The notes below the pieces were generated by a model. The model was not told the DNA's origin. It made no database searches and saw only the letters and a list, made by a program, of their open reading frames with translations. The translations under genes and the position numbers were made by a program. Of a DNA stretch of 64,000 bases, positions 14,601 to 24,899 are shown piece after piece (within the stretch, counting starts at the first letter, position 1; every line of letters starts with the position of its first letter). This stretch comes from Dillenia suffruticosa (Eukaryota; Streptophyta; Magnoliopsida; Dilleniales; Dilleniaceae). The stretch is taken from assembly GCA_033439265.1 (NCBI GenBank), contig JAVTVX010000024.1:12445001-12509000 (forward strand), written 5' to 3'.

Positions 14601-17600
14601 TCCATATTACTGATTGATCATCATGTGGTTCAGTTCTTTTTTCTTCAAATATATGCAATGCATTTTGGCTTCTTATTGCATCTTTTCCCCCATTATGGTC
14701 AGGTAAGAGCCGTAGTAAAACGATCAGTGGCTGCTGGATCCCATTCGAAGCAAGTGAAAGTGGAGCATGGAAAAGATGATAGTAGACCTGGAAAAGTAAT
14801 TGGCAGAAACTCTAACTCTATAAGTGACAGAGACATCCCTTCTCACCCTTCGGGTGGCAGGCATGCCGGAGCTTCTTCGTTAGGTACAACCAATGGTAAC
14901 ACACTCCATGTTGCAGGTAAAGGCTCCTCTTCGTCAACAAGAACTACAGATACTCATGGTCATGAGTTGAAATCAGAGAGTGCTATTAAGTCTTCTGATG
15001 TAAGGTCATCCTCTGGAAGGGAGGATGTAATGGAGCTTTCTGATGTTCCACGTTCTTCTCGACCCACTCATTCTCCTAGGGATGATAGTTCTTTTGTTAC
15101 AAAGGCTGGTGATAAGCAACCAAAGAGAACAAGTCCAGCTGAAGAACCTGACAGACTGAGTAAACGTAGGAGAAATGACTCAGAGACAAGAGATTCAGAG
15201 GGTGATGCCCGGCTCATTGATCGAGAGAGATCTATGGATTTTAGAAGTGGAGAAAAACTTCAGCCTGTGGATTTTGATAAAGAAGGGATCGATGAGGCTA
15301 GGGTAATTGATAGGACACTTGATAGAGCAAAAGAGAAAATCGGCGAAAGGTATGACAGGGATTATAGGGAAAGACTAGATCGTTCTGACAAGTCTCGTGG
15401 AGATGATATTCCTCCTGAAAAGACTAGAGATAGGTCAATGGAAAGATATGCAAGAGAGCGTTCGGTGGAGAGGCTGCAAGAAAGAGCTACAGATAGGAGT
15501 TTTGAGAGGCTTACGGACAAAGTTAAGGATGAAAGGAATAAAGATGACAGAAATAAAGTACGCTACGGTGAAGCATCTGGTGAAAAATCTCATATAGATG
15601 ATCGGTTTCATGCACAAAGCTTGCCCCCACCACCACCCCTACCGCCACACATGGTGCCCCAATCTATAAGTTCTGGCAAAAGAGATGAAGATGCAGACAG
15701 AAGGTTTGGAGCTGCGAGGCACGGCCAGAGGCTGTCCCCAAGGCATGATGATAAAGAGCGCAGACGATCGGAGGAGAACTATTTAGTTTCTCAAGATGAT
15801 GTAAAACGTAGGAGGGAAGATGATTTTCGAGAGAGAAAGCGTGAAGAGAGAGAGAGCCTTTCAATGAAGGTATGCAAGAATTATAATGTTATTTGTATTT
15901 TTCTGTTACGCATATTGTTGTTAATAACTTAGTAATAACTCTAAGGTCAAGTTATGCACCCTTCTTATATGGTGCACCATCCTTCCCTCCAGTAAAATTT
16001 GACTAAAGTTGGAGTTGTCGTTAGCATTTTTGGAGTCACAAGGAAGATATCAAATAGTACTAAAGATGCTTATTACTGTCCAATTTAAAAAAAAAATAAA
16101 TAAATAAATTGAAATAGTTCAATACCTATATTTTCAAAAATGTAAGTTGTGAATTAGAGAAATGAAGCAATAGGGAGAAAGGAGAAGAATGTATTATTCA
16201 TATTTTGCTTCTATTTGTTGCCTGTGTGGTGCATGGATTCCTTGATGGAAGTCTGTTCAACATCATGTCAAAGATGGCATTTTCCTTACATTTGCTCATT
16301 GCTTGTTGGATAGGTCAGGCTCTGTATCTGGTTACTTTCTACATTTTTAACACTAAATACTTCTAGGCTTCTGGAGGAATACTTTACATAGGTCTTTTTT
16401 TTTTAATATATATCTTGGACACTGATCTAATTTTTATTAAATTCTCTTGCTTTTATTGCTAACCACATAAATTATACAATATTTCCAATAACTCCCAATT
16501 GAAATATCAAGAAATAAAATTTTTAATACAACGTAAATACTTAATATTGTGTATATAGAGTGATAATATATTAATGCCATATGATACCTTGTCCTCAAGT
16601 CAACTCCATTTGACTAAGCCTTGGATCTCAAACTACTTGAACAGGAGATTCAATTCGTGGTTGCAAGCATGATGTTTTCAGCAGTAACGGACATTAATGT
16701 AACGGGGGTCACAGTAGTGGATTACAGGCTTTTCCACTTTGTGTAGGTGTTATGGCAGTGTCGAGGTGGCATTGCGACCATAGTGGCCTGTCATCTTTAA
16801 CAGGTCCATATCGGCTATGTTATGCTATAGTGGCATTACATCCACGGTAACAAACTGTATCAGTATTGGTAACAGATGATTCCGATATGTTTAGAAAGTT
16901 TTCTATGTTACCCTGTTAATATATCTTTCCTTATGCTGCTGAAAAGGTCCAAAGGTGGTTGGAAAAGTTTGAAGGCTGCCAATATTTCTTGAAAGAGAGC
17001 TGATGAGAGGGTTATTTGTTTTGTACAATGGGAGCTAATATGGCATGTGACTGAATTATATGAAGCCACATGATTGAATTGTTTCAAACTTTTCGTCAAT
17101 TGACTATTCAAATGAGACATTAGATTTTATAGTGGAAGAGAAGACATCATGGAGGGAGGTTATCAGAATAAATAATGGAATGAATGGTCATGGTTGGATG
17201 GTCGGTTTCAGGTGCGTAAACTTAGGAGTGTGGAAAGAGAGTGGAAAGGCATGTATAGCTTCTTCCAAAATATGGGTTTTAACTTGGATAATAGGTAGAC
17301 GGGTTCTCTTGCCTTTCCGAGTCATATGAATTGGCTAGGGGTAAGGAGCCCATAATTAGCTCTGTGATGGGAGTGGATAGGGATGTTTGGATTGTGCAGT
17401 TTGCCAGGCATGCTAATTATTGGGAGTAAAAGAGTTTTTTGTAACTCTTTGAACTCTTGGTGTGGGGATCAACATCAACTTAGATGCTGAAGGCATGATT
17501 GGGAAGAAGTCAAGTCAATAATTGCTAAATTGGACTGGCCAGTGGCCCTAAGAAGAGACTGGATTACAGGGTCATTTTTTAAACAGCTGGGACTATCGGA

Positions 17601-19845
17601 TCACTTGTCCTATAAGGTCGAGTAAAATTATTTTAAACATAAAATGCAAAGTAAAATAAAAGCAATAATAGAAGTAATAAAATAACAATAGCGGAATTGT
17701 TGTTATTCAACCTAATATTTCAACTTGGACCCTAACAATTTTTATAATCTAATAGTTACTGTTGGAGAATAAAAGTTAATGGACAACTTGCCTTGATCAT
17801 TATCGGAAAATATAATAATCAATTTGTGAGGCTTTGATAAAGGAAAGGAACTTTGATTTTAAAAACAATAAAGCAAATTATAAATGATGTGTCTTAAATT
17901 TATCATAGAAGAACGTATAAATGAGGTAACCAAAATACTCTACTCATTAGAGAAAGAAAATACAATAATTTCTTTTCCAATAATTTCCCATTTCCAGTAG
18001 CCAGCCAGTTTATATGGTTTGTATCTGAACTGCTGGACTTGATGTTCAAGTGCAATTCTGGTCTTTAAAGAAATGTAGACCAGCCATGGCTGCTGGTACA
18101 TGGGTTTTTTTGTTGGACCAGCCCGGCTGGTGCCGATTTAGTAGTTAGGTGTTATGTGATTTTCAGGTGAAATCATTGGACAGGAAGATTTGCCTTGAAA
18201 AAGATGCTACAAGGCCCCAAACCTTCCTGTGGACAGTTGTTTGGAGGGTTTTATCTTCTTTGACTTTTCTTTTTTTTCTTTTTCCCCTGTGGTTTGCATC
18301 AGAGGCCGTTTTGGTGGAATTTTTACTTAAAAGAAAGAGGCATTATCTTAGTTAACAAGTATGCCCTTACGCAAAAGTGACTTGGAGTTCGTAGACCATT
18401 TTCTTCTTCGCAGGTCAGACAAGAATTTTGTGGGAGATTGTTTTGCCCTGCATCATATTTGAAAGGTTTACTTAGTGAGTTGTGGGCTTGGGAGGGCAAT
18501 GAGCATCTCAACTTGAAAATGGAAGTTTGCTCCTCCTAGGATCCCTCTAGCAATTAATTTCTCCCCCCCCCCCCCCCCCCCCGCCCCAGGTTTAATGCTT
18601 CCTAGATTTTTGTTTCTACCATAGTGGTCGCTGCTTTTGTTGATTCTTTCTCTATTTTTAAGATTGGATCTCTTGAACATCTTCTTGATTGTTACTGAAC
18701 TATAAAAAGAGGTAAATAATTACGAGGACAAGATGATATTTTTCTGCACCTGTGGACTATAGATCTTAATACAAAGCTTGTTCTGCAGGAGTACTAGCTT
18801 TCGCGTTTAAATTTGTCTAGTATTGGCCTTGTATCTTCATGTAGAGAACTAAAGGCCTTGTCATTGCAATACTTAATATAAGTGCACACATCCCGATGCA
18901 TGTACTTGTCATTGCAGGCGAACTGTGATGTAGTAAAATCTGTCAATGGACTTTCTGCAAAGTTGATTCTGGAGGTTGCCTACTCTGGTGCTTATCATTT
19001 TTGTTCTTTTTCTAATTTAGGCAGAAGAGAGAGAGAGAGAAAGGGAGATGGAGAAGCAGAATCTTATGAAAGAGGATTTGGACGCTAATGCAGCTTCTAA
19101 GAAGAGAAAACTTAGAAGGGACCACATGCCACAAGGGGAACCTGGGGAGATATCACCTGCAGCTCCTTTGCCTTCTTCCCTTCCCATGGGCATATCACAA
19201 TCATATGATGTAAGGGAACGGGGGGACAGGAAAGGTACGATGGTTCAACGAGCAGGTTATTTGGAGGAACCAGGTTTGAGGATTCATGGAAAAGAAGCAG
19301 CTAGCAAGATGCCCCGTCGAGAACCAGACCCGTATCCTTAGTAAAAATCATGTGCATGTGTCAGGACTGTTCTGTCTGTTCTGTTCTACGTGCATTTGTA
19401 CCATAGCATCATAAGTTTCTGCTTGGATGCATGTCTTTTAATCTCCTTGTCTGCTGCATTTGCTGGTGAGAGCAAATTGTTTTTCACACACTTAAACAAG
19501 GTTCCAGTCATTTCCTCAAGTGTCTTGTTGGGTATTTTAGCTGGACATGTCAAGCTTACCCAACTAAATTACTAAATTAAGGGTGGTTTCAGCCTTGAGA
19601 AAACCATGTTATGGTGTACATTTGCGTGCGATGGAATACACGCTACACAGATGTATCTGGTTATGCAACCTGGCACAGGATGAACTAGGCATGACATTGC
19701 CCTCTGTTATGTCCATGTGCATTTTGTTCCCTCCAATCATGGTGTTGAGATTTAATCCTTAACTAAACTGTTCAGAATGTATGACAGAGAGTGGGACGAT
19801 GATAAAAGACAGAGAGCTGAGGCAAAGAGAAGGCATCGGAAGTAG
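2698..19845 (+). CDS. THO2: THO complex subunit 2 (THO2/THOC2), 3' part of the gene, 14 exons
   Basis: THO2 is the large scaffold of the nuclear THO/TREX complex, which couples transcription to mRNA export and small-RNA precursor handling. The spliced reading frame gives 1256 codons plus a stop. It begins inside the protein ([15 protein letters not shown]...), so the N-terminal third is left of the window; plant THO2 is usually about 1800 residues. The central exons (6338-12462) hold the highly conserved THO2 core, e.g. [36 protein letters not shown] and [20 protein letters not shown]. The segment 12648-15869 is low-complexity and Ser-rich, then Arg/Asp/Glu-rich with a short polyproline run near 15630. 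Basic NLS-like clusters follow (KKRKLRR in exon 13) and the tail ends [22 protein letters not shown]-like. No frame break is seen, so the gene looks functional. Identification rests on recognising the family; splice sites were placed by eye from GT-AG and phase. Confidence 0.95.
2826..6337 (+). other. Large THO2 intron (3.5 kb)
   Basis: Donor GTATGT at 2826, acceptor CAG at 6337; splitting a Leu codon across it restores the conserved reading HL-CKKYPS. It contains a tandem duplication (annotated separately) and no convincing coding or transposon signature. Confidence 0.8.
4601..4774. repeat. 87-bp tandem duplication in a THO2 intron
   Basis: Two adjacent copies (4601-4687 and 4688 to about 4774) both begin TTCAATTATAATTTTGTGCA and differ at only a few positions. 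It lies in the 3.5-kb intron and is far from the splice sites. Confidence 0.9.
6641..8179 (+). other. THO2 introns 6641-7468 and 7573-8179
   Basis: Two ordinary AT-rich introns flanking the short exon 7469-7572. Short ORFs in both strands are chance frames. Nothing else is seen. Confidence 0.75.
9467..10304 (+). other. THO2 intron 9467-10304
   Basis: GT-AG intron of 838 bases. The upstream exon frame stays open by chance to about 9703 and a further short frame runs to 10119. These readings do not resemble THO2 and are taken as intronic. The purine-rich part around 9590-9710 may be a relic of something else but cannot be named. Confidence 0.7.
10489..11376 (-). mobile_element. 5'-truncated RTE-type LINE in a THO2 intron
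   Basis: Read on the - strand, 11238 to about 10744 encodes the C-terminal part of a plant LINE reverse-transcriptase polyprotein (segments such as [32 protein letters not shown] and [17 protein letters not shown]), broken by a frameshift. It is followed by an AT-rich 3' part. The element ends with the family's typical tail: a GACCCCAA...TTAAGGCTC block, then TTG repeats (CAA repeats on the + strand at 10488-10502). The flanks carry near-identical 13-base direct repeats, TCAGTTCACTGCA at 10476-10488 and TCAGTTTACTGCA at 11377-11389, which fit a target-site duplication. Orientation is opposite to THO2. Confidence 0.85.
10562..10735. repeat. AT-rich simple repeats (AAAT)n, (AAT)n, (AT)n
   Basis: Runs of AAAT/AATA units (about 10562-10615), AAT units (about 10636-10660) and AT dinucleotides (about 10691-10730). 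They lie between the LINE coding remnant and its 3' tail. Confidence 0.8.
13104..14702 (+). other. THO2 intron of 1.6 kb
   Basis: GT-AG intron between the Ser-rich exon and the long Arg/Asp/Glu-rich exon. It carries a 110-bp tandem duplication (separate entry). No protein-like frame is seen. Confidence 0.75.
13481..13700. repeat. 110-bp tandem duplication in a THO2 intron
   Basis: Copies 13481-13590 and 13591-13700 both start AGGTTTATTTTTGTTGGCGG and end GGATTCTGCTA. Only a few substitutions separate them, so the event is fairly recent. Confidence 0.92.
15870..19020 (+). other. THO2 intron of 3.15 kb
   Basis: Donor GTATGC at 15870, acceptor TTTAG at 19020. The stretch 16620-16870, with repeated ACGG/GTAACA words, and 17130-17580 look like decayed repeat sequence but could not be assigned. 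A run of 20 C (18563-18582) is present. No exon is recognised inside. Confidence 0.7.
18563..18587. repeat. Poly-C tract
   Basis: Twenty C in a row, then GCCCC. Long C homopolymers are unusual in AT-rich plant introns and prone to length error in sequencing. Confidence 0.9.
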
Positions 19846-21187
19846 CACTGGATTAAGATATTTTCATCCTGGTCATTCATTAGCATGCAACAAGGTGCCA
19901 GTGCCTAACACATTCTGTGAGTTAAGGATTTATGAACAAGGGAGTTGAGCTCAGGTTCATGCTGTTCTTCAAACTACATTCTTTGGGGTTATGATATTTT
20001 CCATCTTTTTGAGGGGCAGAAAGATCGCAAGGTTGATTTCTTCTAGTTTCTTGTGGTTTAGCTGTGGATAGCATTTACCCATCACCCAACGGGAACTATT
20101 GGGAAATCATTGATGTGATTTGCCTCTTGTACAATATTTATCGAGAATTGCAAGTCATGCAGTTTGCAAGCTGTCCAATTTTAGAATATAATTGAACTCT
20201 TTAATGTTATTACCTGAACGAAAGCAAGTGAAATGCAAAGAAATCCACACTTGTGCCTAAGTGTTAAAAAGGTCCTAGACTATGTAGCATTGATCGTCTT
20301 ATATGAGGCAATAGAACCCGCAGAACTTGAAAGGTAACCTTATTCTTGGACGAAATGGGTAAAGGGCAACGGGAGCTTGGTTTTGCTCGTCCATTGCAGG
20401 TGGCAGATCAGATGAAATTGACCACCTTAGAACCAAAGGCTGCGCATATACAGGTATCAATGGGAGCCTTGATGCACCAACCAACATTGCGAAGGTGATC
20501 GGCTGACATGCTGACCTGCTTCATCTAATTTAACCAAATGAATGTTGCCTGATTGAATTGATCATCATCTGGTGTTCATTTAAGTTGATATCAAGGTGGA
20601 GAATTCATTTTGATGGAACTTAATGCGGCTGTCCTTAGTGTAAAAGGTTGGGTTGATAGTTTACCCAACCTGTTATTAATGCCCAACATAGTGGCAGACC
20701 GGTAGAGAATCATTTGATCAAATTCCTTTGTGTTTCTAGGCTTTTAAGTTTTCTCGTGAACAAGAGTTTTGCATCTGTAAATCTTAGATTTCTATCAAAA
20801 ATTTGAAGTGGGAGAATCGGACCAGCATGTCTAAGTGTGCTCTTGTGATAGCGATCTATTCTGGACAGATAGCTTGTTGCCTTGTGGGAGTAAACACGTA
20901 GTATCCTGCAATAGCAATAATATGCAAGAGGAAACATGCCGCAATTTTTTATTTTTTATTTTTTAATGTTTGCAATGGAAGCATGTCTTGTGAAAATTGT
21001 CTAATTTTGACTTGAGAAAATAGTACGTGGATGCCAGTCGAAATGTGAGATATAAGCATTTTCTGTCTTAATATTTTCAATGTCTAACAAGATCTCACGA
21101 AAATAATCGCATATAAAAGTTAGTAGAAATTGAAAAATACAAAGCTCTGCTTTTACTTCAAAAGACAAAACAAACCTAGAAACATAA
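19846..21187. other. 3' UTR of THO2 and convergent intergenic region
   Basis: This follows the THO2 stop and runs to the stop codon of the convergent ANTH gene. The first few hundred bases are presumably THO2 3' UTR and the last part 3' UTR of the - strand gene. No poly(A) site could be fixed. Short ORFs on both strands are not protein-like. Confidence 0.6.
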
Positions 21188-22546
21188 TTAAAATCTCCAT
21201 GGGATTATTACGGGGTCATTATAACTAACTAGGGCATTAAAATGTGACCCATTTTGGGGCTGGTCAAAGGGATTGTGCCCTTCAATACTGGGGTTGTAGA
21301 CTTGAAATTTCCATCCATCCTTTTCCTCTTCTCTACTCCTTTCATTTCCATTTCCATTTCCATAAAAGCTTGGTAGACTTGTGTAACTATCTAGTAGCAC
21401 TTCCCAACTAACATTGTCTTTGTTTTTATCATCGTCATCATCCTCAAACCTAGTCAATAATGGCTTATTCTCTTCATCGAATTTCTCCCACCCCGTACTA
21501 GGTACAATCATGAACCTAGTATTGTCATGACCCTCACTCTCCGTAAAACTTGACGGGGACTGCGACTGCGAGGAAGACAGAGGTGAAACCGTGTTGGGAG
21601 ATGACGACTCTGTCATTTGCCACATCCCGTGTAGAAAATTTTCCAAAGCTTGAACTTGAATGCTGGGAATTTTGTCAATGAATGGATACTCGTATGCTCC
21701 ACACACTCCCATTGCTTTACACCACTCATAGAATTCACTCAATTGACTTGCTTGAATTGCGGCTTTCTTGTATACTCCGAAAGCCGCAATGCAGCTTCTA
21801 TATGGCAAATATAAGAGATTGTCTAGTACAATACCTATTTCTTTCCGAAAAGTTGTGTAGCATAAAAAACTGTCACGGATTACATGTTTCATGGCTGATT
21901 TTACTATGAAATTACGCGCTGCAACCCCGGATGGTTTACAGTCAATGACACGATCAATTAGGCTCTGAAGTTGAGGTAGTAGTTCTAGAATATACCCAAC
22001 ATGTTTCATGGTACCTGACATAGTATCTGACAATTCATCATCAATATGAACCAAGTCTCTTTCTAAGGACCTTGAGTTCTCCAACAATACACAATCTAGT
22101 ACCTCGTCTAAAAGGCGAGCATAGGAGCGAATAAAAAGTGTAAAGTCATCCAACAAGGAGGAGTTGCTGCAAAAATGACTAGGATAGAGTGATAACAAAC
22201 CATTTGAGCGATTCCAGAGGAGCTCAGAGTAGAAGGGTTTGATATTAGATGCAAAGCGAAGTAGGCGATGGAGGAGGAGAAGGCATTTGAGAGCAACTTT
22301 CCAAGAGTGAGTCTTGCCAAAACGGCGGGTGAAGCTTAAAGAGAATGCTCGAAAGGAAGATGGAGAGACAGAGAAGATATTCAAGAGCTCGTGTATGTAT
22401 TTGTCGGAAAGTGGCAAGTCATCCGGTGATGTTGCTTTTATCACTATACAATCGATGTCGCAAAAGCCTCCCATTGTCGCTATTTTTGCAAATGTTAATG
22501 TGGTTTGCTCCCTCATTGCTGAGTATGTTCTCCAGAATCGTCTCAT
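21188..22546 (-). CDS. ANTH-domain clathrin assembly protein (CALM/AP180-like), 452 aa, intronless
   Basis: Plant CALM/AP180-type adaptors bind PI(4,5)P2 and clathrin at the plasma membrane or trans-Golgi and recruit cargo during endocytosis. Residues about 25-290 read as an ANTH domain: IVIKATSPDDLPLSDKYIHE near the start, RFGKTHSWKVALKCLLLLHRLL, and the FEYWCK-like FYEWCKAMGV near 268. The usual lipid motif K-x9-K-x-(K/R)-(H/Y) is only partly kept: K37, then Ser at 47, K49 and Y50. The C-terminal third is disordered, with a Ser-rich patch, an acidic run (EDDDDD) and one NPF tripeptide (residues 425-427), the classic EH-domain ligand. Length and the single exon match the short putative clathrin assembly subfamily of plants. 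The first ATG of the frame is used; a second Met at residue 11 is possible. The gene converges on THO2. Confidence 0.93.
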   Translation of the reverse strand: MRRFWRTYSAMREQTTLTFAKIATMGGFCDIDCIVIKATSPDDLPLSDKYIHELLNIFSVSPSSFRAFSLSFTRRFGKTHSWKVALKCLLLLHRLLRFASNIKPFYSELLWNRSNGLLSLYPSHFCSNSSLLDDFTLFIRSYARLLDEVLDCVLLENSRSLERDLVHIDDELSDTMSGTMKHVGYILELLPQLQSLIDRVIDCKPSGVAARNFIVKSAMKHVIRDSFLCYTTFRKEIGIVLDNLLYLPYRSCIAAFGVYKKAAIQASQLSEFYEWCKAMGVCGAYEYPFIDKIPSIQVQALENFLHGMWQMTESSSPNTVSPLSSSQSQSPSSFTESEGHDNTRFMIVPSTGWEKFDEENKPLLTRFEDDDDDKNKDNVSWEVLLDSYTSLPSFYGNGNGNERSREEEKDGWKFQVYNPSIEGHNPFDQPQNGSHFNALVSYNDPVIIPWRF

Positions 22547-24889
22547 CTTGTATGTGAGAGAGAGGGAGCTTGGGGGGTAGTTGCAATTGGGATGAAGAGA
22601 AGAGAGGGGGATGAAGAAACAATATATGTTCGATGAATGAGAACCATTGAGAGTAACGAAAATAGGACAACAGATGTCAAGGCCTCGGATCTTAGGTAAT
22701 TACGTGAAGATGTAACTCCAAGAAGTATTGTTGTCACCAGGCATGCACGCCTGCATTTTCTATAATGAATTTATTTTATTTTATTTCATTTTTATGGAGG
22801 CTGAATTGGGATAATAGATTTTTTGAGGTTTTTACAAGATTCTTCTAGCCTGTAACTTAACATTTCTTTGTTCTTTTCTCCTTTAAAATATCAATTTATT
22901 TGTATGTTTTCATTACATATACGTGTATGATTGTGTTGGACACATTATTCTTATTAATAGTATCATAAAATTTTTATAATTATTTATATCACGTTCCGTA
23001 TTCTCAATGAATTCAGAAAAACAACGATTCTTGTTTGCATGTGAAAAAGAATAATCCCCTACTTCTTAGCTCTATTAAAGAATGAATGTTTTGGCCACAT
23101 GTCATGCATCCTCTTATCCTGCCAAAGTCCAACAAAGAATTTTTCAGGCCAAAATAACAAAATAATGCCAAGGGTTCATACGCATTTGGAACTTGTGCAA
23201 TCCTATTACTCCATATGCTCTTCACAATGCTAGCCTCCGTAGGTATCCGAAAGATGTATGGACAAAGTCAAGACTGCAAGTAATGCAACAAAAGGCAAGA
23301 GGATAATCACATTACAAACAACTCCAAGTGCATCAATGCCGAATGGATTAAACCACAGAGATTACTAGAAAGTACAATAACTAAGCTTAAGGATTTTCTT
23401 TAGAGGGAGTAGTCTTTGGTACATTCAATTCAACACCTTGTACTGATAAATAACTGTTTGCCCTACTAACTAATGGAGGGGCCAGCCATGCCCCCGGGAA
23501 GAGTGGCTTTGACTTCCACAACCTCTCGTCAATGACATCACACGTTTGCACCCATCACCTCTCCCATCTCTCCCATTCAGAGCCCATCAATTTCTTTATC
23601 TTTCCTGTTAACATTAGCATTCTTATTTTATTTTGTTTCCTTTTATGTTTATAATATATACAATTTTTTTTTTTTTTTTTTTTTTGCTGCATCTGAGAAA
23701 AAAATAAAAAGAAAAAAAAAAAAACAAAGAAAAACTCGTCGAGTCCTAAACTAAACAAAAGTATATAGTTAATATTGTTGAATAGACAAAATGAAAGGGA
23801 AATATCCTCAATTACCCGGTGGCTTAAGTCAAAAGTCTGATGATGCAATTTTCCCCGACAATTTTCAATTAAATATTTTTCTCAGAAAATATCAACTTTC
23901 TAAGTAGAATATTTTCTTACTTAATATCATTTGAATATAATCTCAAATTTCAAATTTCCCGATGGGTCCATAAATTTTTTTTTTTAAACAAAGAAGAACA
24001 TTACCTAGTAGGGGATGAAAAACTCAAATTTTAGACCCCTGATTAAAAGAAAAAGGAAAAAGATCTAGATGCTAGAAAAACTATTTTGATGAAAAGCATC
24101 ATCAATATATTCACATATACTAAGTCTCGTGTTAAATCACCAAAAAATATGAGACAAACCGGAAAAAACATACTTGATTCCATTTTGATTCATGAAAATC
24201 TATTTTGATGAGTACCATCGTCAATATATTCACGTACCCTAAATTTCATGTCAAATTGCTAAGAAATATGAGATAAACGAAAAAAAAAAGTACCCGATTC
24301 CATTTTGATCATTCCATTTTGATCAAAAAGTGTATTCAGATCTTGGGTTTTGATCTTCCAGATTAATTATCCCAAGTTTTCCCTCTCTGAATTGATGGGG
24401 AATTAGAAAGTCATGACAGATATGTTAATTTGGGGACCATAACCCCCTTATAAATAACTATCATTGACCACTTTTAAAAATCATCCTTTATCTATTGATA
24501 TTTCTATTTAGACCTATTACATAATAAAAATTTACAATTTGGTCTCTGCACTTTTATAGTTCCACACCCTTTTATATACATTAAAACAATGTAACAAACA
24601 TACTGTAACATATCAACATAGGATTAAGGTAATCTTTGTTACATTTATCGTAACTTGACCCCATATGGTCACATATGCCAACACAACTAAATAACATAGA
24701 TCATGATGTGGAGTGCATATGGAAATTACATGCAATGTAATCTATAGTATGTCTATTTCAAACTATAGTGAGATCAACTATATTTAATATAGCGTGATAA
24801 AAACTAATTCTTTATTTCTGTAGAAAATAATCGTTATGTATAACCGAAAAATGTATAAAAATGAGCATAAAAATATAAATTTCCATTAA
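22547..24889. other. Intergenic AT-rich region
   Basis: This contains the ANTH gene promoter and 5' UTR. A CT-rich leader and a TATATA-like word sit about 70-90 bases upstream of its ATG. Beyond that is AT-rich DNA with poly(T)/poly(A) tracts at 23665-23725 and partly repeated text around 24080-24330, where two diverged copies begin near ATCTATTTTGATGA. No gene is supported. The last 300 bases may be the LTR side of copia remnant A but no boundary is visible. Confidence 0.5.
24080..24320. repeat. Diverged tandem repeat, about 120 bp
   Basis: Two neighbouring segments share the order: TATTTTGATGA..., CATC(A/G)TCAATATATTCAC, TAAATTTCATGTCAAAT-like, AAATATGAGA(C/T)AAAC, and a closing GATTCCATTTTGAT. 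They start near 24085 and 24208. Similarity is clear but imperfect. Confidence 0.6.
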
Positions 24890-24899
24890 AATTGTATAT

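Larger units (their letters stand above)
2698..19845 (+). other. THO2: Exon map of THO2
   Basis: Exons read by eye: 2698-2825, 6338-6434, 6512-6640, 7469-7572, 8180-8360, 8498-8676, 8860-9466, 10305-10409, 12136-12291, 12382-12462, 12648-13103, 14703-15869, 19021-19331, 19776-19845 (stop TAG 19843-19845). All introns are GT-AG and all junction phases agree. Least certain are the 5' edge of the 14703 exon, where a second AG lies five bases downstream but breaks phase, and the 19331 donor (GTATCC). Confidence 0.85.

Noticed and set aside
16620-16870. Possible DNA-transposon relic with repeated ACGG/GTAACA words
   Set aside because: No terminal repeats or target duplication could be found, so it is only noted in the intron entry.
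21682-22737. + strand and other-frame ORFs across the ANTH gene
   Set aside because: Shadows of the real - strand reading frame; no independent support.
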